A stretch of DNA of 39,394 bases from Archaeoglobus sp. JdFR-27 (GTDB lineage Archaea > Halobacteriota > Archaeoglobi > Archaeoglobales > Archaeoglobaceae): NCBI GenBank assembly GCA_002011235.1, contig MTMO01000025.1, positions 1 to 39,394 on the forward strand, read 5' to 3'. Position numbers and translations under genes: made by a program. Position 1 is the stretch's first letter. Every line of letters begins with the position of its first letter. Shown one piece after another: positions 18,342 to 27,457 of the stretch. Under the pieces are notes generated by a model. The model had not been told where the DNA came from, did no database searches, and saw only the letters and a list, made by a program, of their open reading frames with translations.

Positions 18342-19196
18342 GTGCCTTATGTTAAGACCGACGATATTGTAACATACTATGAGGTTTACGGGGAAGGTTA
18401 TCCCCTTGTTTTTATTCATGGTGGCTGGTCGGATCATGAGATATGGAGGCCTCAGATAAAGTATTTTTCTAGTAGTTATGAGATTATTGTATATGATCTT
18501 AGAGGTTATGGGAAAACAAGCGAGTCTGGGATTAAGAAGCATTCTTTAGAGTTACTTGCAGATGATCTTAAAGCCCTTCTAGAGGCTCTTTCCATAGAAA
18601 AACCGATTATATGTGGTAGGTCTTTAGGAGGCTTAATTGCCCAAGCCTATGCTATAAAATATCCTGACTTGAAAGCACTAATACTAGCAAATACTTCACC
18701 TATTACACCTTTCTCATTCTCTGATAAGATTCGAAGACGTCTAGAAAAACCAATAATTCTAGCAAATACTGGAATTGCTCATTTAATAGGTGTGAAAAGA
18801 TTTGTTAACCTAGGTTTTAAGGTAATTAAGATGTTTCATGGGGAGAAAAGGATTAGTGTAAAAAAGGATGTGCTTAAACATGTCCAAGAAACATTGATTA
18901 ATTTAAGCGAGGATGAATTCTTCAAATTATTTAACATGTTTTTAACATCAACTTCGCTAGATTTTTCAGAAATTAAAGTTCCAACACTTATAATAGTGGG
19001 GGAGTTTGAACCTAAAGTTGCTTTAAAACAAGCGGAAAAAATTAAAAGAGTGTTAAGGAATTCTTCAGTTGCTATAATATCTAAGGCAGGTCATTTCTCA
19101 AACGTAGATAACCCTAAGGAATTTAATGAAGTAATAGTGAATTTTCTTAAACAATTGAGGTTTTTCAAATCTCAAAAAATCTTAAAATTCATTTAA
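18342..19196 (+). CDS. Alpha/beta-fold hydrolase
   Basis: A 284-residue single-domain hydrolase. The oxyanion region FIHGGWSDHEIW (about 24-35) precedes the nucleophile elbow ICGRSLGGL with Ser94, and the catalytic His251 lies in KAGHFSNVDNP. The acid is expected near VGEFEPKV, where Glu takes the place of the usual Asp. The substrate is not predictable: ester, lactone or C-C bond. I choose GTG 18342 because GAGGTG lies seven bases ahead, inside what a longer TTG start (18327) would translate. It directly follows the IS630 remnant and reads more AT-rich than its neighbours, so it may have arrived by transfer. Confidence 0.82.
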   Translation: MPYVKTDDIVTYYEVYGEGYPLVFIHGGWSDHEIWRPQIKYFSSSYEIIVYDLRGYGKTSESGIKKHSLELLADDLKALLEALSIEKPIICGRSLGGLIAQAYAIKYPDLKALILANTSPITPFSFSDKIRRRLEKPIILANTGIAHLIGVKRFVNLGFKVIKMFHGEKRISVKKDVLKHVQETLINLSEDEFFKLFNMFLTSTSLDFSEIKVPTLIIVGEFEPKVALKQAEKIKRVLRNSSVAIISKAGHFSNVDNPKEFNEVIVNFLKQLRFFKSQKILKFI

Positions 19197-19241
19197 ACAT
19201 CATGCCAAAAATTTTTAATCATTAAAGTTTTAGTGGCAATA

Positions 19242-20825
19242 ATGAAGGTTCTTGTCTCGGATCCAATACCGGAAGAAGCTGTTTTGATGATGAAGAATGC
19301 AGGAATATGGGTAGATGTAATGACAAACCTCTCTCAGGATGAATTAATCAAGATAATTCCTGATTATGATGGCTTGATAGTTAGAAGCGGAACTAAGGTT
19401 ACAAAAGAAGTGATAGAGGCTGCAAAGAAGCTTAAGATAATTGGGAGGGCTGGAGTCGGAGTAGATAACATCGATGTGAATTCTGCAACTCAGAAAGGCA
19501 TAGTTGTTGCAAACGCACCAGGAGGGAATTCGGTCTCCACAGCAGAGTTGACTTTAGGTATGATCTTTGCTGTTGCAAGAAAAATCCCCCAAGCGGTTTC
19601 GAACGTTAAAAGTGGAAAATGGGAAAGAAAGAAGTTCTTAGGGACTGAGCTTAGGGGTAAAACTCTAGGTGTAGTTGGTTTGGGCAGAGTTGGATTTGAG
19701 GTGGCAAAAAGGGCTCGCTCAATGGAGATGAGCATTGTAGCTTACGACCCTTATATAGGTGAGGATAAGGCTAGGGAAATTGGAGTTGAACTTGTTGAGT
19801 TTGATGAGCTCATAAAAAGATCCGACTTTATCACAATTCACGTTCCAAAAACAAAAGAGACTGAAAAAATGTTCTCGAAAAAAGAATTTGAGCTAATGAA
19901 GGATGGAGCGTACATAATCAACTGTGCAAGAGGGGGAATAGTTGATGAACAGGCTCTATACGAGGCTTTGAAAAATGGGAAAATTGCTGGAGCAGCGTTG
20001 GATGTTTATGAGATCGAGCCTCCTTCTCCCGATAATCCCCTTCTAAAGCTGGACAATGTGGTCACCACACCCCACATCGGAGCTTCCACCAGAGAGGCCC
20101 AGATAAGTGTTGGGTTAACGATAGCTGAAGAAATCATCAACGTTTACAAGGGATTGCCAGTAAGAAATGCCGTAAATTTGCCCAGTCTGGATCCAACCGT
20201 GTATCAAAAGATCTTCCCATACATGCTTCTTGCTGAGAAAATCGGCAAGATAGCCTCTGCAAGACTGAATAACATCGTGAGGGGAGCTAGAATTACTTAT
20301 AAAGGTAAGATCGCAGGTTTTGACACCGCCTATATCACGAGGTCTATGCTGATGGGTCTGTTACAAAACATTCTTGGATCCAACATAAACTTAGTTTCAT
20401 GCATGCCCATAGCCAAAGAAAGAGGAATCTGGGTTGAGGTGAGTAAGAGCGAGACCTCTGAATACTACGATAGCACCATAGAGGTGTTCGTGGAGAGTGA
20501 TGACAAGTCGATAACGATAGAAGGCACTTGCTTTGGAAAGGAGGATTGCAGGATAATAAGAATCGATAAATATAAAGTCGATTTTGTGCCAAAAGGAAAC
20601 TACATTATATCTCTCCATGAAGACGCGCCGGGAGTTATTGGCAGAGTTGGTACCCTTTTCGGCAAAAACAACATAAACATTGCCAGTATGATAGTTGGAA
20701 GACATGGAGGGCCCGGAGGCGTGCAGCTCATGCTCCTACTTGTCGATGATGTGCTTTCCAAAGAGGTTTTGGATGAAATGGTAAAGCTTGATGGAATCAT
20801 TGACGCAACCTATATAGAACTTTAA
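19242..20825 (+). CDS. serA: D-3-Phosphoglycerate dehydrogenase
   Basis: A 527-residue type-1 PGDH, the first step of serine synthesis from 3-phosphoglycerate. It has the D-isomer dehydrogenase fold with VGLGRVGFEVAKRA (NAD site), the GRAGVGVDNID substrate loop, HVPKTKET, NCARGGIVDE and PHIGASTREAQ carrying the catalytic His. An intervening ASB domain follows, then a C-terminal ACT domain (ISLHEDAPGVIGRVG, GVQLMLLLVDD) that may bind serine as feedback inhibitor. ATG 19242 matches the usual MKVLVSD start; an in-frame GTG at 19233 would add three residues. Serine also supplies the phosphoserine that charges tRNA(Cys) in the SepCysS route encoded at 8273. Confidence 0.95.
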   Translation: MKVLVSDPIPEEAVLMMKNAGIWVDVMTNLSQDELIKIIPDYDGLIVRSGTKVTKEVIEAAKKLKIIGRAGVGVDNIDVNSATQKGIVVANAPGGNSVSTAELTLGMIFAVARKIPQAVSNVKSGKWERKKFLGTELRGKTLGVVGLGRVGFEVAKRARSMEMSIVAYDPYIGEDKAREIGVELVEFDELIKRSDFITIHVPKTKETEKMFSKKEFELMKDGAYIINCARGGIVDEQALYEALKNGKIAGAALDVYEIEPPSPDNPLLKLDNVVTTPHIGASTREAQISVGLTIAEEIINVYKGLPVRNAVNLPSLDPTVYQKIFPYMLLAEKIGKIASARLNNIVRGARITYKGKIAGFDTAYITRSMLMGLLQNILGSNINLVSCMPIAKERGIWVEVSKSETSEYYDSTIEVFVESDDKSITIEGTCFGKEDCRIIRIDKYKVDFVPKGNYIISLHEDAPGVIGRVGTLFGKNNINIASMIVGRHGGPGGVQLMLLLVDDVLSKEVLDEMVKLDGIIDATYIEL

Positions 20826-21050
20826 AGTCCTAATCTCACCTCAATTGCTTTAATTGCTTGTTTTTTAATTGGATTACTTGTCAAGTCACAAAACTCGTTT
20901 TCAACTGATTATAGGCATTTTCAATTTAACCAGTGGATTTAATCTAAATTCTACAAATTTCCATATCTTAATTTTTCAGCTGATTTTCAGTTAATTTTCA
21001 GCTAGTTTTGCCAGGCTGATCTCTTCTATATTTTTTAATAATTAATCATT

Positions 21051-21067
21051 CCCACCCCCTTTATTTC
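21051..21067 (-). repeat. Copy 1 of GAAATAAAGGGGGTGGG
   Basis: The minus strand reads GAAATAAAGGGGGTGGG just beyond the stop of the kinase-like gene. The identical 17-mer occurs inside that gene. Confidence 0.7.
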
Positions 21068-21076
21068 CTTTGGAGA

Positions 21077-21688
21077 TCAGGAGAGCAGGTGATAAAAGAC
21101 CCCAGCAAACAATGGAACGCTGAAATTGTCGTTTATGTAGATTTCTTTAATCTTAATGGGCTTACTCTCGATTATCGCCCCAACCAAACATGATAAAGCT
21201 ATTATCCTTAAATCAAAATCAAAATTAACGTTTCCGATGTTTAGATAAGATATTAGAATTAAAAATAGAAAAGAAGTTAAGAACATCCCAATTAAAGGTA
21301 TCTTTTTGGAATTTAACAAACCTTCTTTCAACCCTTCTTTTAACCGATCCTTTTGATATGCTTTAATCAAGCCAGCAACCCCATCACCAATACTTCCTAC
21401 AATAACTCCCGTCACAGCCGCTTCTGGTGACAAGAGAGCAGTAAGAACAAGAGCTGCAAAACCAAAATAGAGGTGTGCCCCCACCCCCTTTATTTCATAT
21501 GGATCCAAGATCCAATCGGGTACTATCGTGAATCTCCTCCTTAAAATTTCAATTAAGATGGAAAAGAATGTTAGGGTAGCTACAATCTCTAAAGTTACAA
21601 ACCTACCATAATAAGCGTAAAGAAGAAAATAAAACGTTCCAAGGAAGTGAATTGATTTTCTGAAGAGTTTTCTCTTTAAGTTCTCCAT
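21077..21688 (-). CDS. Dolichol/phytol kinase-like (SEC59/DGK1/VTE5 family) integral membrane protein
   Basis: A 203-residue protein with about six hydrophobic segments. Marks of the CTP-dependent polyprenol/diacylglycerol kinase group are RKSIHFLGTFYF at the N-terminus, EIKGVGAHLYFGFA near 64-77, the nucleotide-region VGSIGDGVAGLIKAY, and the C-terminal NDNFSVPLFAG, where family members have a conserved DN...P. It probably phosphorylates an isoprenoid alcohol or archaeal lipid precursor in the membrane; the exact substrate is unknown. It stands alone on the minus strand. The IKGVG codons are part of a 17-bp sequence repeated elsewhere in the window. Confidence 0.8.
   Translation of the reverse strand: MENLKRKLFRKSIHFLGTFYFLLYAYYGRFVTLEIVATLTFFSILIEILRRRFTIVPDWILDPYEIKGVGAHLYFGFAALVLTALLSPEAAVTGVIVGSIGDGVAGLIKAYQKDRLKEGLKEGLLNSKKIPLIGMFLTSFLFLILISYLNIGNVNFDFDLRIIALSCLVGAIIESKPIKIKEIYINDNFSVPLFAGVFYHLLS
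21480..21496 (-). repeat. Copy 2 of GAAATAAAGGGGGTGGG, inside coding sequence
   Basis: The minus strand is identical over 17 bases to the copy at 21051. Here it encodes the E-I-K-G-V-G stretch of the kinase-like protein. Confidence 0.7.
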
Positions 21689-22172
21689 ATTTCTGAATTT
21701 ATTTTTTCGTTTATTTACCTTATTGGTAAATATTTCTTAGAGTAAGTGAACCAAAAATCAAATGACAGTTATGTTCAGAATGATTTCCGTAGATTTATTC
21801 GATCATTGATTTACCTCAATCATTTTACCATTCAAATAAGACAATGAAATGCTGCAACATTAGGATGTTAAATACTGTAACTCACGTGGTGAAACCTCTG
21901 ATGATGAGATAGTTCTCTCTATAAACTCACCGAGAGGTATTCATGAAGAAAAATGTGCCCAAAAATCACAAATTAAAATCTTACCTTTAAAAATCAATAT
22001 AGTCTGGGTTAGGTTATAAAGATAGATAGTAGAAATATGCCAAGATAGCAGTCAAATTAATAGTTAAATAGCCAAGTTGATAGTTGATAAAACCCACACT
22101 CACTAAAATAAGTTGAACAACTATAAACAACTATCCAGCAAATTTAACCTTAAACTCCTCTTCACTTAAAAG
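21689..22172. other. Gene-free AT-rich stretch
   Basis: No convincing gene is seen. Around 21895-21935, ACCTCT and AGAGGT could pair across a purine-rich loop containing TGATGATGAG. This is suggestive of a structured RNA but not diagnostic. Short ATAGTT-type repeats occur near 22060-22090. Confidence 0.3.
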
Positions 22173-22433
22173 TCACTCATCAACTGAGATCCTTTCAAGC
22201 TGGCTTGAGACATTCCAGATTAGTGTCCTTACATGCATCGGAAGGTTTGGATCTGAGGCAATATCTTCCAATATAGAGATCGCCGAAGAAGCTCTAACAG
22301 CTAGAGTGTCCTCTCCATGAAGTAAACTCTCCTTAATCTCGCTAGCGGTCTTTCTTATGTTTCTCGGAACGGAATCGTCCTGTATTATTCTATCTAAGAC
22401 GTCCAAAACTTCTTGCGGTACATCTTTCGCCAT
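22173..22433 (-). CDS. UPF0147 family protein
   Basis: An 86-residue, all-helical, acidic protein matching the archaeal UPF0147 family (VLDRIIQDDSVPRNIR, IKESLLHGEDTLAVRASSAI, LEDIASDPNLPMHVRTLIWN). The family is near-universal in Euryarchaeota and of unknown function. The start follows a GGGGTGATGACTC element. It is divergent from the zinc-ribbon gene at 22489 with 55 bp between, so they may share a bidirectional promoter. Confidence 0.92.
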   Translation of the reverse strand: MAKDVPQEVLDVLDRIIQDDSVPRNIRKTASEIKESLLHGEDTLAVRASSAISILEDIASDPNLPMHVRTLIWNVSSQLERISVDE

Positions 22434-22488
22434 GAGTCATCACCCCTGAGAACTGAAGATTTTAATATCGCTTCACACACCTTATGCC

Positions 22489-23022
22489 ATGGAGGATAAA
22501 AAAATTTCGGAAGCAATCAGGTTACTTTACAAAGGAGCGAAGATGCTTCCTTATCACTGTCCAGAGTGTGGCACACCAATTTTCAAGCATGAAAATAAAA
22601 TGATTTGTCCCTCTTGCGGTAAAGAAGCTGTTTTTGAAAGTGAGCTTAAAGAAAAAGGTATAAGTTTGAATGAAATCAGAGATATGGAAGTTATAACAGA
22701 TAGAAGCTCAAATAAGGAAGTTGAGAGTAAGATAAACATAAATGAGGATATCAACCACCCTCAAGAAAGTCCAACCCTATTGAATTCAAGACCAGAATCA
22801 AGTGGTAAAAAGAAAGATCTTGATTCTATTGAAATACAATCTAGAAATTTTGAGAAATATGAATTGAAAGAGTATGCGGCTTTTAAAAAAGCTCTTATAA
22901 TCAAACTCAATGATGTTTCCAAAATGCTATTAGATGCTAAGTCCTTAGATGAAATTGATAGAATTTTAAACCTATCTGAGAGAATCCTCTCCCTTCTTAG
23001 AGATATTGATAGAAGAGAATAA
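22489..23022 (+). CDS. Zinc-ribbon protein of the Sjogren/scleroderma autoantigen 1 family
   Basis: A 177-residue protein. An N-terminal helix (KISEAIRLLYKGAKMLPYHC) runs into a zinc ribbon with Cys24, Cys27, Cys40 and Cys43, exactly the p27 autoantigen family arrangement (L-L-x-G-x-x-M-L-x-x-x-C-P-x-C). A polar Ser/Asn-rich linker (about 75-120) follows and then a C-terminal helical hairpin rich in Leu/Lys/Asp. Archaeal members have no assigned function; nucleic-acid or protein scaffolding is plausible. Head-to-head with UPF0147. Confidence 0.85.
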   Translation: MEDKKISEAIRLLYKGAKMLPYHCPECGTPIFKHENKMICPSCGKEAVFESELKEKGISLNEIRDMEVITDRSSNKEVESKININEDINHPQESPTLLNSRPESSGKKKDLDSIEIQSRNFEKYELKEYAAFKKALIIKLNDVSKMLLDAKSLDEIDRILNLSERILSLLRDIDRRE

Positions 23023-23180
23023 GTGGATTATTCGGATTTTGGATTAAATTCGGATTAATCATTATTTGATTAGCTACAATTAATCAGAGAATCTAGAAGC
23101 TCAGCCACTATAGGTTTGGGTTAATAGATTATTTTTCAGATTTTTTTCAAAGTTATTAGTATAGTATCGTGTTAAGTTAA

Positions 23181-23342
23181 GTTTCAAGACGATTAAGCAT
23201 TAATGTTAAGCAACCGCTCGAAAAACTAAAGGCTTTTTTCTTAAATTTACTACTCACAATTACCCAATTCTGTGAAAAATCAAGAGATGAGAAAGATTTA
23301 ATTGAAGTGTGTACTGAATGGTTTATTGACTTTCTCTATTAA
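23181..23342 (+). pseudogene. Start-less 53-codon coding-like fragment
   Basis: After an in-frame stop, 53 codons remain open on the plus strand, giving a peptide with amphipathic helix character (KQPLEKLKAFFLNLLLTITQ, then EKSRDEKDLIEVCTEWFIDF). No ATG/GTG/TTG start is available. It may be the tail of a decayed gene; I do not recognise the family. The rest of 23023-23356 shows nothing. Confidence 0.25.
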
Positions 23343-23356
23343 CTAATATCAACAAA

Positions 23357-25057
23357 TTATTTAAATGGAACTCCAAACTCCTTTAAATCCCTTTCACTCT
23401 CCAAAAGTTGCTTTATTATACTCTCCAGTTCCTCTTCGTTAACTCTAATTTGTCCGGTTGTGTCTCTGTCTCTGATCGTAACTGTAGAGTCCTCAAAGGT
23501 TTGGTGGTCTATCGTAATGCAGAAAGGTGTGCCAATCTCATCATATCTTCTATATCTCCTTCCTATACTGCCAGAATCGTCCTTTTCGGTATAAAATCCA
23601 GCTTCCTTCAGCTTTAAGGCTATCTCATCTGATTTTGAAAGGAAAGGCTCCCTTGAAAGAAGTGGGAGAACGGCAATTTGCACGGGAGCCATCCATCTTT
23701 TCAATCGCAAAACTCTTCTTTCCTCACCATCAACGACATCTGTCTCAAACGAATGTTCCAGTATTGCATAGGTAATTCTATCAAGACCAAATGAAGGTTC
23801 TATTACATGTGGGACTATTCTCTCACCGTAGACCGTCTCCTCTTTCTCTTCGATATCGAAGAAGGAAGAATCTATTTCGAGATTCTCTCCTTCAACCTCG
23901 ATCTTTATCTTTCCATCTGAAATCTCTCCACTATAATTCTCAATTGCTTCGGCAACTTTTTTAGACTTTTTTCTAAATTTAGGCCCTAATGAACTCATTT
24001 TCGGAACAAATCTCTTTACTTTAATCTTTACAGGTTCCACATAAGGGATAAAGATACTCAGATCCTCCCTACTATATTGATTATGTCTCGTGAGATCGTA
24101 ATCACCCCTATCGGCTATTCCAACGACCTCTATCCATCCATAAGAAGTGTATGCTTCGGCGTCCCAACAATCCTCAGCATAATGAGCTCTCTCATCATCT
24201 TTGTGCTGTCTGAATCTGAGTTTATCCTTCTTTATTCCTGCTTTGATCAGAAATTCTGCAGTTCTCCCTATAAAGTATGCCAAGAGCTCATGGGCAATAA
24301 TACCCTTTTCAACAGCCTCTCCTAGTGAGATGTTGTGTTCTTCATCCATTTTATCGACTAATTTAATTGAGAAATCTTTATACTGCTGGAAATTAGGATG
24401 CTTTTTCTCTCCAGGGTGGACAAAATATTCCAGCTCAGCTTGGTTGAATTCTCTGAGTCTAATCACTCCTTGTCTAGGGCTTATTTCATTTCTGTAAGCT
24501 CTTCCTATCTGACAAACACCAAAAGGAAGTTTTTCTCGAAAATAGTCTGCCAACCTCTTAAAGTCGATAAATATGCCTTGAGCGGTCTCGGGTCTTAAAT
24601 AACCATCCTTCCCCCTTCCCGGACCTATTTTAGTTGAAAACATTAGATTGAAGTTCTCAGGCTCTTTAAACTTACCACCACACTCACATCTCACATCGTA
24701 GGTCGAAAGAACCTCACTAGCGAAGTCTATTGTTTCCTCAGTCTCTATTCCTAGTTTTTCTTTGATATAATGATCCGCTCGATAGATCTTTCCGCACCTC
24801 TCACATTCTATTGCGACATCGGTAAAGGAGGAAGCATGACCAGAAGCGATAAAAACCTCCTCTATACCTATTGTTGGTGTATCTATTTCAACAGCCCTTT
24901 CATTTATAACGAAATACTCCCTCCAAAGTCTCTCGAGATTTCTCCTCAATCCATTTCCTAAAGGACCATAATCAACAAATCCAGCCATTCCACCATATAT
25001 TTCAAATGACTGCCACAGGTATCCTCTTCTTATTAGCATCTCTGTTATATCTGCCAT
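23357..25057 (-). CDS. glyS: Glycyl-tRNA synthetase, archaeal/eukaryotic dimeric type
   Basis: A 566-residue class II synthetase. Motif 1 includes GFVDYGPLGNGLRRNL (about 26-41). A zinc-binding insertion with CERCGKIY and CECGG follows, then FSTKIGPG. Motif 2 is YRNEISPRQGVIRLREF and motif 3 is EPSFGLDRITYAILEHSF. The C-terminal anticodon-binding domain runs from APVQIAVLPLL to the end. It charges all tRNA(Gly), including the CCC species encoded at 31 kb. A TATA-like ATTTAAAAACC lies about 50 bases before the ATG. Confidence 0.96.
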   Translation of the reverse strand: MADITEMLIRRGYLWQSFEIYGGMAGFVDYGPLGNGLRRNLERLWREYFVINERAVEIDTPTIGIEEVFIASGHASSFTDVAIECERCGKIYRADHYIKEKLGIETEETIDFASEVLSTYDVRCECGGKFKEPENFNLMFSTKIGPGRGKDGYLRPETAQGIFIDFKRLADYFREKLPFGVCQIGRAYRNEISPRQGVIRLREFNQAELEYFVHPGEKKHPNFQQYKDFSIKLVDKMDEEHNISLGEAVEKGIIAHELLAYFIGRTAEFLIKAGIKKDKLRFRQHKDDERAHYAEDCWDAEAYTSYGWIEVVGIADRGDYDLTRHNQYSREDLSIFIPYVEPVKIKVKRFVPKMSSLGPKFRKKSKKVAEAIENYSGEISDGKIKIEVEGENLEIDSSFFDIEEKEETVYGERIVPHVIEPSFGLDRITYAILEHSFETDVVDGEERRVLRLKRWMAPVQIAVLPLLSREPFLSKSDEIALKLKEAGFYTEKDDSGSIGRRYRRYDEIGTPFCITIDHQTFEDSTVTIRDRDTTGQIRVNEEELESIIKQLLESERDLKEFGVPFK

Positions 25058-25708
25058 TCTATCACTCTCACTTTTGCTATGGCTACTTTAACAAACTCGG
25101 TTTTTAAATATTCGTTAAATATTCGTTAAATTTGGGAATAGTTGTTGATTTAGGCAACTATTAATTTTTTACTATTCGGTCGTGAAGTAGTATTTAAACA
25201 CCGAGATGTGAAAATGACATTAGATCTGTATTAGATCTGTTTAGTGTATAATGTAGATCATAAAGTAGGGCCTAGTTTTCACCTTTTTATCTATAGAGTA
25301 TCAAGAGAATATTAGTTTAAGGAATATAGTTTAAGGAATGTAGACAAAATAAAAGTCAGGTAAAGGCGTCTAAGGAAAAATTGAAAATAAAAAAGAAAGT
25401 GGCTATTCGTCAACTCATAAACTGGAGAATTACGAAATAAACATAAATTCCAGACGAAACATTAAATTCAGTTTTTCTTGGGCTCTTAGCTTTTTGTAAA
25501 AATAAAGTACAATGTAGTTGAACCCCTCCACATGAAATAAAGGGGGGTGGGTGAAAGGTGTTTCGATTTTAGATTTCAGTAGAAGATCTTAAAAGGTATA
25601 ATTTCGAAAAACCTAGAGTGCCCTTCTTGCTTAACCAACCATTTATTAATGATTTGTTATTTAATCATTGTATGGTGGTGTAAAGTATTTGGTTCTGGGG
25701 GTGATTTG
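25058..25708. other. Gene-free stretch upstream of the TPP enzyme
   Basis: About 650 bases contain no convincing gene. The only marked element is the GAAATAAAGGGGGGTGGG copy at 25534, preceded by CCCCTCCAC, which could partly pair with it. A GGGGGTGAT ribosome site for the next gene ends the stretch. Confidence 0.4.
25534..25551 (+). repeat. Copy 3 of the G-rich motif with one extra G
   Basis: GAAATAAAGGGGGGTGGG differs from the copies at 21051 and 21480 only by one additional G. It lies about 160 bases before the TPP-enzyme start. Confidence 0.65.
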
Positions 25709-27433
25709 ATGGTAAAGGTATCTGGAGGAGAAGTTCTGGTAAGGTGTCTTATTGAAGAAGGTGTAAAATACGTTTTTGGAGTTCCTGGAGCCCAATTGCT
25801 AACCTTTCTAGATGCTATTAAGAGGGTTGGTGAAAAGCATGGTTTGAAGTTTATAAGTTGTAGGCATGAGCAGGCAGCTGCTAACATGGCGGATGCCTGG
25901 GCCAGAATGACAGGAGAGCCAGGAATCTGTGTTGGAACCGTTGGCCCTGGAGGAGCGAACCTCGTTCCTGGGGTTTATCCCGCTTGGGCTGATGGAATAC
26001 CGATGATTGTTTTGACAGCTCAAAACCAAACTTGGAGAAGCTATCCAGATCATGGATCCATGCAGGCTTTGGATCAGTTCCATCTTTTCAAGCCGATAAC
26101 CAAATGGAATGCCGTGATATCACACTGGGAGAGAATTCCTGAGCTTGTTCAGCGTGCTTTTAGGGTCGCAACGTCTGGTAGACCGGGCCCTGTGCATTTG
26201 GATTTACCGTCTAATGTGCTTTTCAATGGGAAGGAGGAAAATCTTGCTAAAATCTATCCACGCCATAGATACAGAGCAACAAAAATGCCGCTCGGAGATC
26301 TGGAGCTTATAGAGAAAGCAGCTGAAATGCTTGTAAATGCAGAATCCCCTCTAATCCATGCTGGAGGGGGTGTTTTGAGGGCTAAAGCATGGAACGAACT
26401 CAGAATGCTTGCAGAACATCTTGATGCTGTTGTTACCACCACTCTGGCTGCGAGAGGTGCAATCCCAGAAGACCATACCCTATCAATAATCCCAGGAAGT
26501 CCGGCAGCATTAATGGCTCAGAACGACGCAGATCTTGTGCTGGTTGTGGGGAGCAGGATGGGCGATATCGACTTCTGGGGGAAGCCACCTGCTTGGGGTG
26601 ATCCGGACAAGCAGAAAACGATTCAGATAGATGTCGATGCTGAGTCTATAGCTTTGAACAGGCCGGTAGACTTGGCTATAGTGGGTGACGCGAAAAGTAC
26701 CCTTTCTATGCTTCTAGATGCCGTTAAGAACAAAACTGAGAAAAGAGAAAACAAGAAAATCGAAAACTACAAAAAGGTCCAGGAGAGTTGGATTGAAAAC
26801 TTTCTGAAACAGGCTGAAAGTGAGGAAAAGCAAATCCACCCGCTAAGGTTGATGAAAGAAATCAGAGAATTCTATCCCAGGGATGCAATAGCTTGTGTTG
26901 ATGGTGGAAACACTCCAGTATGGGCTTACTATCTCCATCGGATTTATGAACCTGGGAGCTTTTTATGGGCTGCAGATTCAGGCCATTTGGGCGTTGGATT
27001 GCCCTATGCAATCTCAGCGAAACTAGCGTCTCCCGATAAACAGGTTTATCTGATTACAGGAGACGGAGCTTTTGGGACAGCTATTCAGGAGATGGAGACG
27101 GCAGCAAGGCTTGGAATCAAGATTACTGTCATCATCGCCAATGATCGTGCGTGGGGGATGATTAAAGGCTCTCAGAAACTCTCTTTTGGAGAGAGGTACA
27201 TTGGTGTTGATTTCAGCGATGCAAGATATGACAAAATCGCCCAGGCAATGGGCTGGTATGGAGAAAGAGTAGAGAATCCCGAGGACATTGCAGCAGCACT
27301 TGAGAGGGCTGAGAGCAGTAAAAAACCTGCATTGCTTGATGTTGTGGTCTCTCAAGAACACCATCTTACGCCACCGGATCTTGCAACTTTGGGAATGATC
27401 TGGCTCGAGGGCTGCACACCTCCTGAAGTTTGA
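25709..27433 (+). CDS. Thiamine-pyrophosphate-dependent enzyme, acetolactate synthase-like
   Basis: A 574-residue three-domain TPP enzyme. The N-terminal Pyr domain has the catalytic Glu54 in CRHEQAAANMADAWAR and a GTVGPGGANLVPGVYPA loop. A central Rossmann-like domain follows, and the C-terminal PP domain has GDGAFGTAIQEMETAARLG ending in AND, the Mg/TPP motif. Start ATG 25709 is chosen for its GGGGGTGAT ribosome site; a longer in-frame reading would begin within hydrophobic non-family sequence. It could be acetolactate synthase, but no regulatory subunit or ilv genes are adjacent, and the alcohol dehydrogenase partner fits a 2-oxoacid decarboxylase or 2-hydroxyacyl lyase equally well. Confidence 0.8.
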   Translation: MVKVSGGEVLVRCLIEEGVKYVFGVPGAQLLTFLDAIKRVGEKHGLKFISCRHEQAAANMADAWARMTGEPGICVGTVGPGGANLVPGVYPAWADGIPMIVLTAQNQTWRSYPDHGSMQALDQFHLFKPITKWNAVISHWERIPELVQRAFRVATSGRPGPVHLDLPSNVLFNGKEENLAKIYPRHRYRATKMPLGDLELIEKAAEMLVNAESPLIHAGGGVLRAKAWNELRMLAEHLDAVVTTTLAARGAIPEDHTLSIIPGSPAALMAQNDADLVLVVGSRMGDIDFWGKPPAWGDPDKQKTIQIDVDAESIALNRPVDLAIVGDAKSTLSMLLDAVKNKTEKRENKKIENYKKVQESWIENFLKQAESEEKQIHPLRLMKEIREFYPRDAIACVDGGNTPVWAYYLHRIYEPGSFLWAADSGHLGVGLPYAISAKLASPDKQVYLITGDGAFGTAIQEMETAARLGIKITVIIANDRAWGMIKGSQKLSFGERYIGVDFSDARYDKIAQAMGWYGERVENPEDIAAALERAESSKKPALLDVVVSQEHHLTPPDLATLGMIWLEGCTPPEV

Positions 27434-27457
27434 GGTTTGAAGTTTGAGGTTTGAGTC

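Noticed and set aside
21880-21940. Box C/D guide RNA
   Set aside because: CTGA and TGATGA are present but overlap each other, and there is no correctly spaced terminal D box, so the usual C-D'-C'-D order is not met.
25709-27433. Firm assignment as ilvB
   Set aside because: Family membership is clear, but no ilvN, ilvC or other branched-chain genes are adjacent and the neighbours suggest other chemistry.
27430-27457. Tandem GGTTTGAAGTTTGA as a regulatory site
   Set aside because: The spacer is only 24 bases between two genes of one apparent operon and the repeat is simple; slippage is the simpler explanation.
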